5,946 nucleotides of DNA from positions 1 through 5,946 of the forward strand of contig JBEBXQ010000192.1 of assembly GCA_040391535.1 (NCBI GenBank), in the 5' to 3' direction. How positions within the stretch are numbered: position 1 is the first letter of the stretch; each line of letters opens with the position of its first letter. The notes below the pieces were generated by a model. The model worked only from the letters and a program-made list of their open reading frames with translations. It was not told the origin of the DNA and ran no database searches. Of the stretch, positions 1 through 5,946 are shown one piece after another. The DNA comes from JBEBXQ01 sp040391535 (lineage in GTDB: Bacteria; Bacteroidota; Bacteroidia; Cytophagales; Spirosomataceae). A program made the position numbers and the translations under genes.

Positions 1-107
1 CAGGTAACGGATTCAGCAACAGCGGACCTGTTCAGCACATCCGTAGGACGCGCCGCAACTGTACATAAAAAAATAGCGAGATACGCAAGATTTTGTAAAA
101 ACTTCAT
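1..107 (-). CDS. Exported protein of unknown function, N-terminal fragment (runs off left edge)
   Basis: An open frame starts with ATG at 107 and stays open for 35 codons to the window edge. The first residues, MKFLQNLAYLAIFLCTVAA, form a classic signal peptide: a Lys at position 2, then a hydrophobic core at about residues 7-19. Cleavage probably falls around the small residues at 17-19, before Arg20-Pro21. Cys15 is preceded by Ile-Phe-Leu, which is not a lipobox, so signal peptidase I export to the periplasm or beyond is more likely than a lipoprotein. The mature part visible (Arg20 to Thr35) is too short to assign a family. The gene is co-directional with the SusC/SusD pair but lies beyond an intrinsic terminator and an AT-rich spacer, so it probably has its own promoter. 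Genes in this position are often enzymes acting on the SusC/D ligand. Here that is only a positional inference. Confidence is good for a real exported protein and nil for its function. Confidence 0.72.
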   Translation of the reverse strand, partial: MKFLQNLAYLAIFLCTVAARPTDVLNRSAVAESVT

Positions 108-374
108 GCAATAATCTGTAGTTTTAATTTGAAAAAAATACCACAGAGAAGGGGAAACTGAGAGCAGTAAACTGTTCTATAATTTAGTCTTCAAATATTA
201 CAATAGAGCCTTCAGGATTTACATAAGAATATTTTTTAAACAGATGAATATCCGGATAAAAAATGTCTTATTAATTCAATATCAACAAAACAAGTAATTA
301 AAAATCAGAAAAAATAATTTCTACTAAATAATTTTATACATCTTTTACAAGATATTGGAAATCAGACAGATAAT
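108..374. other. AT-rich intergenic spacer between susD terminator and exported-protein gene
   Basis: I see no gene in these 267 bases. Composition is strikingly AT-rich: a hand count of 241-360 gives 24 G/C in 120 bases, about 20%, whereas the flanking genes are near half G+C. The spacer must carry the promoter of the exported-protein gene if that gene is not served by read-through. The best partial match on the minus strand is AATATTTG (192-199), which fits five of the six fixed bases of the Bacteroidota -7 box TAnnTTTG and lies about 85 bp before the ATG. No matching -33 TTTG is visible upstream of it, so I do not call it as a promoter. Confidence 0.5.
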
Positions 375-413
375 AAAAAAGTGGATTAAATTCATTCTTT
401 AACCCACTTTTTT
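375..413 (-). terminator. Rho-independent terminator after susD-like gene
   Basis: Two 16-base arms (375-390 and 398-413) flank a 7-base loop (391-397). Read on the minus strand, the transcript folds AAAAAAGUGGGUUAAA against UUUAAUCCACUUUUUU, fully paired with a single G-U wobble, and ends in six U residues. On the plus strand the same position would be an A-C mismatch, so the structure is best for minus-strand transcription. It lies 14 bp beyond the susD stop codon at 428-430. The A-tract on the other side could also let it stop plus-strand transcription, but no plus-strand gene is present here. Confidence 0.88.
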
Positions 414-427
414 AGTTGAGAAGACCA

Positions 428-1870
428 TCATCTTACATCCCACCAGTTCCTGGTAGCCTGGGAATCTCCGCCAATTCTATCCGCAGCCAACCTGCTGTTT
501 TCCGGATTATTAGAACGTGTAATTGCAGGATACTTTAAACGCGCAGGCAGGTCAGTCACTTCAGGATCCAGACTTCCGGAAACCGGTGCTATAAACAACG
601 GCTCGCCGCCCGGCTTCTTAGGATCGAGACGCAGCCGCTCCATCCAGCCCTGAATACCCTGCATGTACAGGGCAAGCCATTTCTGAGTACCAATCACATC
701 TTTCCATTCACCGGCTGAAAACGGCACCTTTTCCAGATAAGCCTCCACCACTGTTTCATTTGAAATACCCCACTGGGCCAGAGAAGCAGTAACTCCTTTG
801 GTGTACCACTCTTCAGCTGAACCTCCTACACTGAGTCCTCTTGCAGCCGCTTCTGCCAACGCAAACGCAATTTCAGGATAAGTGACAATATACCCCTTTG
901 CGTCCCCTGCATAAGCCTGCAAACCAGGTTTTGAAAGCCAGGGCATTGTTGGCTCATTTGCTTCTGTCCCGTATATTTTGCCAATGTATTGTCCACTGGT
1001 TTCATCAGGTCTTGCGTATATTGGTAGCCGGGGGTCATTCAATTCCTTCAGATAGTTAACCAGCGTAGCCGAAACCGCAAACTCAACCAATGGCCTTTCT
1101 ACATCATTATAAGGGAAACGGTTAGTGGCGGCCGCATTGTTATAGGGAAAATAAACGTTTTGCGAGACACCGGTAAGCGTGTTCTGCGCAGCTTCTTCAA
1201 TAACCGCCCTGGCCAGATCAGGCTGTGCGTCTATCATTCGCAGGGCAATTCTGATACGGAGCGCGTTGGCCGTCCTTACCCATGCCTGTGCATCCCCTCC
1301 TGAAACAACATCTCCCCGTATTGCTCCGGATGCGGGGTTTTCCAGTACGGCGATCTGTGTTTTCAGATTATTCAGCAATCCGGTATAAATATCTTTCCCG
1401 GAGTCAAAAACCGGCCGGATAATTTCATCACCCTGTAACGCCTCAGAATAAGGAATATCGGTATACACATCGGTCAATACATGAAAAATCCATGATTTGA
1501 GTACTTCGGAAACCGCGATCATATTAGCACTTACCTCCTGCGGATGGCGGTCATAGTAGTTTCTGATTTCCTGCAGATCCATCAGAGGTCCCGCGTACAA
1601 TCCCGACCACAACCCTTCATCCGTAAACAGGAAACGTCCTTCTGATGTTTTATCCGTCCCCATCCAGTACTGGGACATCTGCATGCCTATCCGGCCGTTA
1701 TAATAGGTTCCATACATCAGATCAGTGGCTTTTTTCTCGGCACTCGAAAGTAAAAATTCGGGCTGGGTTTCGCTTGATTTGGACGGATCGGTATTAATAG
1801 TTTCAAAATTGTCGCAGGCAGTCATAACTGTAAAAATACCCGCTATCAGTACTATTATCTTTGATTTCAT
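428..1870 (-). CDS. SusD/RagB-family outer-membrane lipoprotein (SusD-like_2 type)
   Basis: This is the surface-exposed nutrient-binding partner of the SusC-type channel encoded just upstream. Proteins of this family sit as a lid over the barrel, capture the ligand and open when it is delivered. The 480-residue length is typical. Residues 1-18 form a lipoprotein signal peptide ending in the lipobox MTAC, with Cys19 the lipidated residue. The following DNFE is acidic, as expected for a Bacteroidota surface-export signal, and Asn26-Thr27-Asp28-Pro29 is the usual INTDP opening of the family. The helical core includes the conserved stretch at 126-146 (W...LTDVYTDIPYSEAL). Further hallmarks are KWLALYMQGIQGWMERLRL at 397-415, then YPAI..SNNPEN at about 447-457, and the terminal GGDS....WWDV at 467-479. 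These features fit the SusD-like_2 branch better than the classical starch-binding SusD. The ligand cannot be read from the sequence. The start ATG at 1868-1870 is supported by the signal peptide. The gap to susC is 43 bp, implying co-transcription, and an intrinsic terminator follows the stop. I see no frameshift or missing block. Confidence 0.96.
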   Translation of the reverse strand: MKSKIIVLIAGIFTVMTACDNFETINTDPSKSSETQPEFLLSSAEKKATDLMYGTYYNGRIGMQMSQYWMGTDKTSEGRFLFTDEGLWSGLYAGPLMDLQEIRNYYDRHPQEVSANMIAVSEVLKSWIFHVLTDVYTDIPYSEALQGDEIIRPVFDSGKDIYTGLLNNLKTQIAVLENPASGAIRGDVVSGGDAQAWVRTANALRIRIALRMIDAQPDLARAVIEEAAQNTLTGVSQNVYFPYNNAAATNRFPYNDVERPLVEFAVSATLVNYLKELNDPRLPIYARPDETSGQYIGKIYGTEANEPTMPWLSKPGLQAYAGDAKGYIVTYPEIAFALAEAAARGLSVGGSAEEWYTKGVTASLAQWGISNETVVEAYLEKVPFSAGEWKDVIGTQKWLALYMQGIQGWMERLRLDPKKPGGEPLFIAPVSGSLDPEVTDLPARLKYPAITRSNNPENSRLAADRIGGDSQATRNWWDVR

Positions 1871-1913
1871 AATCTGAGTCAGTTTATGGTAAATATTTCT
1901 ATGAGAGCGCCGG

Positions 1914-4900
1914 TCAGAAAGTCAGATTCAGGTTGACTCCTAAACTGCGTACCGGTGGTAATGCGCCCCCTTCAAAACCAATCTGGTTACCAATGGAGTT
2001 GGTAATATTGGCCGGGTCAACATTGGGTGCGTTGCTTTTGATAAGCCAGAGATTCCGGCCTGTAAGCGTAAACCGCATCGCCTGCATTTTTATTTTTTTA
2101 GCCCAGCTTTCAGGCAACTGGTACCCCAGACGTACCTCACGTAAATAGATGTAGCTCCCGTCGTACAGGTTAGCCTTGCTGATACGATTTCCTCCGTCGG
2201 AGTTAAAATGTGTACGTGCTGAAACCACAATATCATTTACGGCGCCGTCCTCTTTTACACCGGGATTAATCAGGCCGTTTTCGCGGATATCCCCTTCTGC
2301 TGATTCCTTGAGCATCCCTGACTTGTTACCATACAAATTGGTATAAGAGAAGAAATCACCGCCTTTCTGAAAATCAATCAGTGCCGACAGATACACATTT
2401 TTGTAACTGAACGTATTGGAAAACCCTCCTACGAAATCAGGTAAAGCGTCACCTATAATTACCGGAGAAGCGGTTACGTTATAGGTCCCGTTTTCGCCCA
2501 CTATTTTATTTCCCTGCGCATCATAGACATAATCAGTCCCCAGCATGGTTCCTATTGACATCCCTCTCTGTGCTACCATGGATACCTTATTGGTACGTCG
2601 CTCGGTACCGATGATAAACCGCTCAAGTTCTCCGACATCGTCGCTTGTACTGTTCAGATCCAGTACAATGTTGCGGTTTCTGGAGAAATTCACTACGGTT
2701 CTCCATGAGAAATTCTGCGTGGCCACCGGTGTTGCTGACAAGGACAATTCCACACCTTTGTTCTGTACCGTACCGCCGTTTACAACTTTAGAGGTAAAAC
2801 CACTTTCGGCTGGTACTGACACATTCCAGATCTGGTTTCTCGTCCGACGATCATAGTAGGTAGCATTGAAGCCGATCCTGTCTCCGAAAAACTTAAAATC
2901 AAATCCTCCTTCTATTTCGGTCGACAATTCAGGTTTCAGATTGCTGTTAAACAGCTTATCGGCTGTTGTCTGCAAAGGATAGGTACCAAATGGTGCCACA
3001 TAATCATAATACCTTGACACCGAATAAGGATCTGCATCATTCCCTACCCTTGCATAAGAAAGGCGTGCTTTACCCAAAGACATCCAGTTGGCCCCGGCAA
3101 TGACATCTGAAAAGATAAAAGAGCCTGCAACGGAAGGATAGAAATAAGAATAATTGCCTGTCTGATACAGGCTGGAAGCCCAGTCGTTACGGCCTGTAGC
3201 GGTAAGGAACAGGTAATTATCGTATCCCAGCGTAGCGGAAGCGAAAGCCGAGTTGATTTGTTTATTAGCGAAACTGTTTGACACTGTAGCCTGTGTTACA
3301 GAGTTTTGCAGCACATACACACCGGGATTCTGCAAACCGCTGTTGGTATTTCCCATATCCACATTGTATTTTATCGACATGATATTACCACCGGCTACTC
3401 CGTCCAGTGAGAATTTTGAATCTCCCAGATCGGCTTTGGCATTCAGGGTTAACTGATAATTATTCTCATTGTTTATGACCACTCTTTTAGCATAAGAGCC
3501 AACAAAATAACCTTTTGCGCTACGGACCTCATCGAGATGGTGCAGATAATCAGAATATACCCGTACATCGGCCGATAACCAGTTATTAAGCTGATACGTC
3601 AGTCCGGCGTTGCCGTAATAGCGGTTATTATTATCTGTATTATAGTTTTCATACTGATTCCAGTAAGGATTCTGCGTAAAGGCCGGCTTTTGAATATTCC
3701 ATGCTGTACGGTTCCAGGACTGCTCGGTCCCGTCGGCATATTTATATTCTTTCAGATAAGCATCATCAATTTGCCGCTGTCCGTACATTACATAAAACAG
3801 CATGGGGTTATTGCCGTGAAACCCGGTTCCCGGCCGGCCTCTGGAATGATCATTGACATAGTTGATACCTCCGCTGAAAGTAAGCTTATCCGTAAACTTA
3901 TAAGAGGTATTCAGGCTCATAAAAAAGCGGCTCAGCTCACTTCCCGGATAGATGAAATTCTGTTTGGTATTTCCCAGTGAAAAGCGGATCGACCCCTGAT
4001 CCGAGCTACTGGCCACAGAAAGGTTGTTCCCTACGGTTATCCCTGTTTTGAAAAAATCCTTTGCGTTATTGGGTTGAGGGCTCCAGGGAGCAGAAATGCC
4101 AAAATTGGGATTATTACGATCCTGGTCCCACGACCAGTAATGACGTACCAGACGGCCATCCAGCTTTGGTCCCCACGATTCATCCACTCCATAATCGGGA
4201 ATCAGGTCGTAGCGGCCTTTACCATCATTATCGTCATAGGTACCTCCTCCGGGCAGAAAACCTTCCGGATGCTCGTTATAATAAAGCCGGGTAAAGTTAT
4301 CACTTCCGCCACCTCCATATTTATTCTGAAATTCAGGAAGATAGGACACCTGATCCATCTGAAAACTCAGGTCATAATTTACAGAGAGCTTCCCCGAACC
4401 TTTCCCGGTTTTGGTGGTGATATACACAACGCCGTTCTGTCCGCGGCTTCCGTATAAAGCCGTAGCGGCCGCGCCCTTCAGAACCGAAATATTCTCAATA
4501 TCATTAGAATTGATCAATTGTGCCGGATTACCATAGTCATAACCGCCGCCACCGGTGCCTTGTCCGCCTGTTACTGAAGTAGCATTGAGATTCATATTAG
4601 CCAGAGGCACCCCATCGACAATAAACAGCGCGTTATTATTTCCGGAAATGGATTTCAAACCCCGGATGGTCACCCTCGACGAGCCCCCCATGGAACCGCT
4701 GTTTCCTCCGATTTGCACACCTGCCAGTTTGCCCTGAAGCGCATTGACAAAATTCACTTCTTTGGCCTCCTGAATACTACTCCCGTCAATCTGCTGAATG
4801 GCATATCCTACGTTCCGTGTCTTTTGCTGAACCCCTAATGCCGTAACCACAACTTCCCCCAGGCTTTTGATATCGGGCTGCAAACGTATGGTTATATTAG

Positions 4901-5174
4901 TCATTGCGTTCGTAATCTCTACTTCCTGCGTCAGATACCCTACAGACGACACGCTCAACAGCTTGCCGTTAGCAGGTAATGGTAAGGAAAAACGCCCGTC
5001 TGCATCAGTGGTTGTTCCTGTTTCGGTTCCTTTGACCAGAATACTTGCTCCCGGCAACGGTGAATTGGTTTCCTCAACTACCGTTCCGGTAATCCGACGT
5101 TCCTGTGCCCGTGCATGATCAGCCAGTATAACCAGTCCAAAAATGGCCAGCAGATAATTAGAAATTTTTCTCAT
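1914..5174 (-). CDS. SusC/RagA-family TonB-linked outer-membrane receptor
   Basis: This is the outer-membrane import channel of a SusCD complex, powered by TonB-ExbBD. The 1086-residue length is normal for the family. Residues 1-23 are a signal peptide ending ARA, with predicted cleavage before Gln24. Residues about 27-100 form a carboxypeptidase-D regulatory-like beta-sandwich (ITGTVVEE..SPLPGASILVKGT, then TDADGRFSL). The SusC-specific junction LGEVVVTALG follows at 105-114. The plug domain runs from about 115 to 255 and contains ALQGKLAGVQI (145-155), RVTIRGLKSI (167-176), FIVDGVPL (184-191) and the hallmark VLKGAAATALYGSRGQNGVV (231-250). The remainder is the beta-barrel, including DESWGPKLDGR (331-341) and a C-terminus ending in the aromatic residue Phe1086, as barrel proteins need for BAM insertion. 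No STN domain precedes the carboxypeptidase-like domain, so FecR/ECF-sigma signalling through this receptor is unlikely. The start ATG is at 5172-5174 and is fixed by the signal peptide. The substrate is unknown: family members import glycans, peptides and other large ligands. The protein appears intact, and the neighbouring susD-like gene is its expected partner. Confidence 0.97.
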   Translation of the reverse strand: MRKISNYLLAIFGLVILADHARAQERRITGTVVEETNSPLPGASILVKGTETGTTTDADGRFSLPLPANGKLLSVSSVGYLTQEVEITNAMTNITIRLQPDIKSLGEVVVTALGVQQKTRNVGYAIQQIDGSSIQEAKEVNFVNALQGKLAGVQIGGNSGSMGGSSRVTIRGLKSISGNNNALFIVDGVPLANMNLNATSVTGGQGTGGGGYDYGNPAQLINSNDIENISVLKGAAATALYGSRGQNGVVYITTKTGKGSGKLSVNYDLSFQMDQVSYLPEFQNKYGGGGSDNFTRLYYNEHPEGFLPGGGTYDDNDGKGRYDLIPDYGVDESWGPKLDGRLVRHYWSWDQDRNNPNFGISAPWSPQPNNAKDFFKTGITVGNNLSVASSSDQGSIRFSLGNTKQNFIYPGSELSRFFMSLNTSYKFTDKLTFSGGINYVNDHSRGRPGTGFHGNNPMLFYVMYGQRQIDDAYLKEYKYADGTEQSWNRTAWNIQKPAFTQNPYWNQYENYNTDNNNRYYGNAGLTYQLNNWLSADVRVYSDYLHHLDEVRSAKGYFVGSYAKRVVINNENNYQLTLNAKADLGDSKFSLDGVAGGNIMSIKYNVDMGNTNSGLQNPGVYVLQNSVTQATVSNSFANKQINSAFASATLGYDNYLFLTATGRNDWASSLYQTGNYSYFYPSVAGSFIFSDVIAGANWMSLGKARLSYARVGNDADPYSVSRYYDYVAPFGTYPLQTTADKLFNSNLKPELSTEIEGGFDFKFFGDRIGFNATYYDRRTRNQIWNVSVPAESGFTSKVVNGGTVQNKGVELSLSATPVATQNFSWRTVVNFSRNRNIVLDLNSTSDDVGELERFIIGTERRTNKVSMVAQRGMSIGTMLGTDYVYDAQGNKIVGENGTYNVTASPVIIGDALPDFVGGFSNTFSYKNVYLSALIDFQKGGDFFSYTNLYGNKSGMLKESAEGDIRENGLINPGVKEDGAVNDIVVSARTHFNSDGGNRISKANLYDGSYIYLREVRLGYQLPESWAKKIKMQAMRFTLTGRNLWLIKSNAPNVDPANITNSIGNQIGFEGGALPPVRSLGVNLNLTF

Positions 5175-5250
5175 TTGATCAGTGTTAAAATTATCAGGAA
5201 TTTAGTCATCAATTGAGGTATAAGTCTGCCAGCCTATTATAAATACTTAT

Positions 5251-5284
5251 CAAACAGTCATAATTTATATAAATAAATTTCAAA
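5251..5284 (-). promoter_or_regulatory. Weak candidate Bacteroidota-type promoter for susC/susD
   Basis: On the minus strand a TTTG (5281-5284) is followed 26 bases later by another TTTG (5251-5254), in the order of the -33 TTTG and the -7 TAnnTTTG of the housekeeping sigma factor in this phylum. Counted to the full -7 octamer the spacer is 22 bp, within the broader published range. The downstream octamer reads ACTGTTTG, so the TA of the consensus is missing. If real, the transcript would start near 5245 and have a leader of roughly 70 nt. The 12-bp palindrome ATTTATATAAAT lies between the two boxes, where a repressor could act. This is a pattern match in AT-rich DNA and may be chance. Confidence 0.22.
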
Positions 5285-5285
5285 T

Positions 5286-5329
5286 AAGGGATCAAAATAG
5301 TGTAGAAAAATCTGCATTTCAGATCCCTT
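5286..5329. repeat. 8-bp inverted repeat with nested hairpin upstream of susC
   Basis: The arms AAGGGATC (5286-5293) and GATCCCTT (5322-5329) are perfect inverted repeats separated by 28 bases. A second, shorter hairpin ATCTG/CAGAT (5310-5314 and 5320-5324) shares bases with the right arm, so the two folds would exclude each other in RNA. On the minus strand the outer stem is followed by AT-rich sequence but no clean U-run, so it is at best a poor terminator. It could equally be a widely spaced operator. The repeat is seen directly; any role is inference. Confidence 0.4.
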
Positions 5330-5431
5330 TACCGGAATATGCCTGACATTTTGCAAGAAGGGATAGTGGGTTTATTATTGTGTACGGGCTATCTTTTCGA
5401 TCTGGTCACCTGACTCAAAACGAAACCGCCC

Positions 5432-5454
5432 CTGTCCGGATCACCGCCGGACAG
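5432..5454. repeat. Compact GC-rich hairpin (8-bp stem, 7-base loop) after the small membrane gene
   Basis: CTGTCCGG (5432-5439) and CCGGACAG (5447-5454) are perfect inverted repeats around a 7-base loop. The hairpin lies about 60 bp beyond the stop codon of the small membrane-protein gene on the minus strand. In that direction it is followed by GGGCGGTTTCGTTTTGAG, which has scattered T's but no true T-tract. It may therefore be an mRNA 3'-end stabiliser or a weak terminator, not a textbook one. On the plus strand it is followed by a mixed AT stretch, with a T-run only from about 5472. Confidence 0.5.
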
Positions 5455-5515
5455 ATTCTAAATGAAGTATATTTTTTGCTGAATGCATTGCATACCAGAA
5501 AGGTTCTTCCCGAAA

Positions 5516-5713
5516 TTATGATTCCAGCTTACTGCTGTTCCATTTCAGAAGGATGATCGGCAATGCAAAAAACAACATTTTTACAAACCAGGCCCAATCC
5601 ATCAGCCATTCACGTAATGTACCTGGGGGGGACGGATCTATTTCATCTTCCTGCCATATAATGTACAGGTTAAGTATAAAATAGATCACCAGGACCAAAC
5701 TCCCGACAATCAT
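5516..5713 (-). CDS. Small two-helix membrane protein of unknown function
   Basis: I do not recognise a family. With the ATG at 5711-5713 the product is 65 residues: a first hydrophobic helix at about residues 2-20 (IVGSLVLVIYFILNLYIIW), an acidic, proline-containing linker (EDEIDPSPPG), an amphipathic stretch rich in Trp (REWLMDWAW), a second hydrophobic helix at about 43-56 (MLFFALPIILL), and a short tail. The open frame continues upstream to a TTG at 5783-5785, which would give 89 residues. I prefer the ATG because TTG starts are uncommon in this phylum and because the ATG is preceded by the A-rich stretch AGAAAACAGAAAAATA, the usual translation-initiation context here. Hydrophobicity implies an inner-membrane protein, possibly with both ends on the same side. 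It lies between an ankyrin-type gene and the SusC/D pair, 161 bp from the former and 341 bp from the latter, so an operon with either is not evident. A chance ORF is possible, but the clean two-helix pattern argues for a real gene. Confidence 0.62.
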   Translation of the reverse strand: MIVGSLVLVIYFILNLYIIWQEDEIDPSPPGTLREWLMDWAWFVKMLFFALPIILLKWNSSKLES

Positions 5714-5874
5714 TATTTTTCTGTTTTCTTGTAGTAATATTAATAGAACCAAGCTCTGGTAATAAATACTAGATAACCCTTTCAAAATACTACTCAGAAA
5801 AAAAATATTTTTACCAGAAACATCTGATTATCAATTACAAAACGAACAAACAACGATCTTCAGGTCACTCACGG

Positions 5875-5946
5875 TTATTTTGCATTATACAATAGGGCTG
5901 CCATGTCCCGGAAGCCTCTCCTGCGTGCATGTTCAAGTGCTGTAAT
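5875..5946 (-). CDS. Probable ankyrin-repeat protein, C-terminal fragment (runs off right edge)
   Basis: The last 23 codons of a minus-strand gene are visible, ending in TAA at 5875-5877. The peptide contains TALEHARRRGFRDMAALL, which matches the second half of an ankyrin repeat: the T-A-L-x-x-A turn into helix 1, an R/K-x-x-G loop, then a helix of the form xDxAxLL. The protein ends four residues later, as is common for a capping repeat. Ankyrin repeats bind other proteins and give no enzymatic clue. Small periplasmic or cytoplasmic ankyrin proteins are frequent in Bacteroidota, and without the N-terminus the cell compartment cannot be judged. The family call rests on one partial repeat, so a short helical hairpin of another type is not excluded. 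It is co-directional with the small membrane gene downstream. Confidence 0.68.
   Translation of the reverse strand: MTALEHARRRGFRDMAALLYNAK

Larger units (their letters stand above)
5175..5515. other. Gene-free leader upstream of the susC-like gene
   Basis: These 341 bases hold no convincing gene on either strand. The half nearest susC (5175-5310) is AT-rich and includes a perfect 12-bp palindrome, ATTTATATAAAT, at 5263-5274. The half nearest the small membrane gene is richer in G+C and contains two inverted repeats, listed separately. The region must hold the promoter and any regulator-binding site for the SusC/D pair, since the next gene upstream ends at 5516. I see no U-tracted terminator for that upstream gene, so read-through into susC is possible. 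I do not recognise a riboswitch. Confidence 0.55.

Noticed and set aside
826..1038. A 70-codon minus-strand frame within susD
   Set aside because: It overlaps the susD reading frame on the same strand in another phase and has no recognisable domain.
1871..1913. Possible regulatory element or terminator in the gap between susC and susD
   Set aside because: The 43 bases contain no stem or T-run worth calling. The short gap is simply an intra-operon spacer.
1179..4737. Several plus-strand open frames of 60-127 codons inside the susC and susD genes
   Set aside because: They lie antisense to strongly supported genes, show no family motifs or signal peptides, and have the irregular, Cys/Pro/Arg-rich composition of shadow frames.
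5339..5413. A 24-residue plus-strand frame with a hydrophobic centre (GIVGLLLCTGYLF) in the leader of susC
   Set aside because: It is very short, divergent from all other genes, and has no A-rich initiation region or promoter that I can see. It is well within chance expectation.
5483..5493. Short inverted repeat ATGCATTGCAT
   Set aside because: Five-base arms around one base are too short to support a function and have no T-tract or conserved context.
5714..5785. Upstream extension of the small membrane protein to a TTG start
   Set aside because: TTG starts are rare in Bacteroidota, and the internal ATG at 5713 has a better A-rich context. The extension is kept as an alternative in the findings but not in the CDS coordinates.

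Overview
The window looks like chromosomal DNA of a Bacteroidota bacterium. The main evidence is a SusC/RagA-type TonB-dependent receptor followed 43 bp later by its SusD/RagB-type surface lipoprotein, a gene pair restricted to that phylum. A-rich sequence before the starts, with no clear Shine-Dalgarno motif, fits as well. The wording of the SusC protein recalls environmental Cytophagales such as Dyadobacter or Spirosoma relatives. That is an impression from memory, not a placement.

Every gene I can support is on the minus strand, so transcription runs from high to low coordinates. In that order the window holds: the last 23 codons of a probable ankyrin-repeat protein (5875-5946); a small two-helix membrane protein of unknown function (start best placed at 5713, stop at 5516); a 341-bp gene-free leader with two inverted repeats and a weak promoter candidate (5175-5515); susC-like (1914-5174); susD-like (428-1870); an intrinsic terminator (375-413); an AT-rich spacer (108-374); and the first 35 codons of a gene for an exported protein that runs off the left edge (1-107).

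The SusC/SusD pair should form an outer-membrane uptake complex. The lipoprotein is a surface lid that captures ligand, and the 1086-residue barrel imports it with energy from TonB-ExbBD. No glycosidase, peptidase, sulfatase, sigma/anti-sigma pair or two-component regulator is complete in the window, so the substrate cannot be named. The receptor lacks an N-terminal STN signalling domain, which argues against FecR/ECF-sigma transenvelope control. The terminator right after susD suggests the pair is a two-gene unit, with the exported gene to the left transcribed separately or by read-through.

I see nothing that amounts to a new biological system. The less ordinary items are the uncharacterised small membrane protein, the unidentified exported protein downstream of susD, and the structured leader upstream of susC. 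There are no tRNA or rRNA genes, CRISPR arrays, insertion sequences or transposase remnants that I can recognise.
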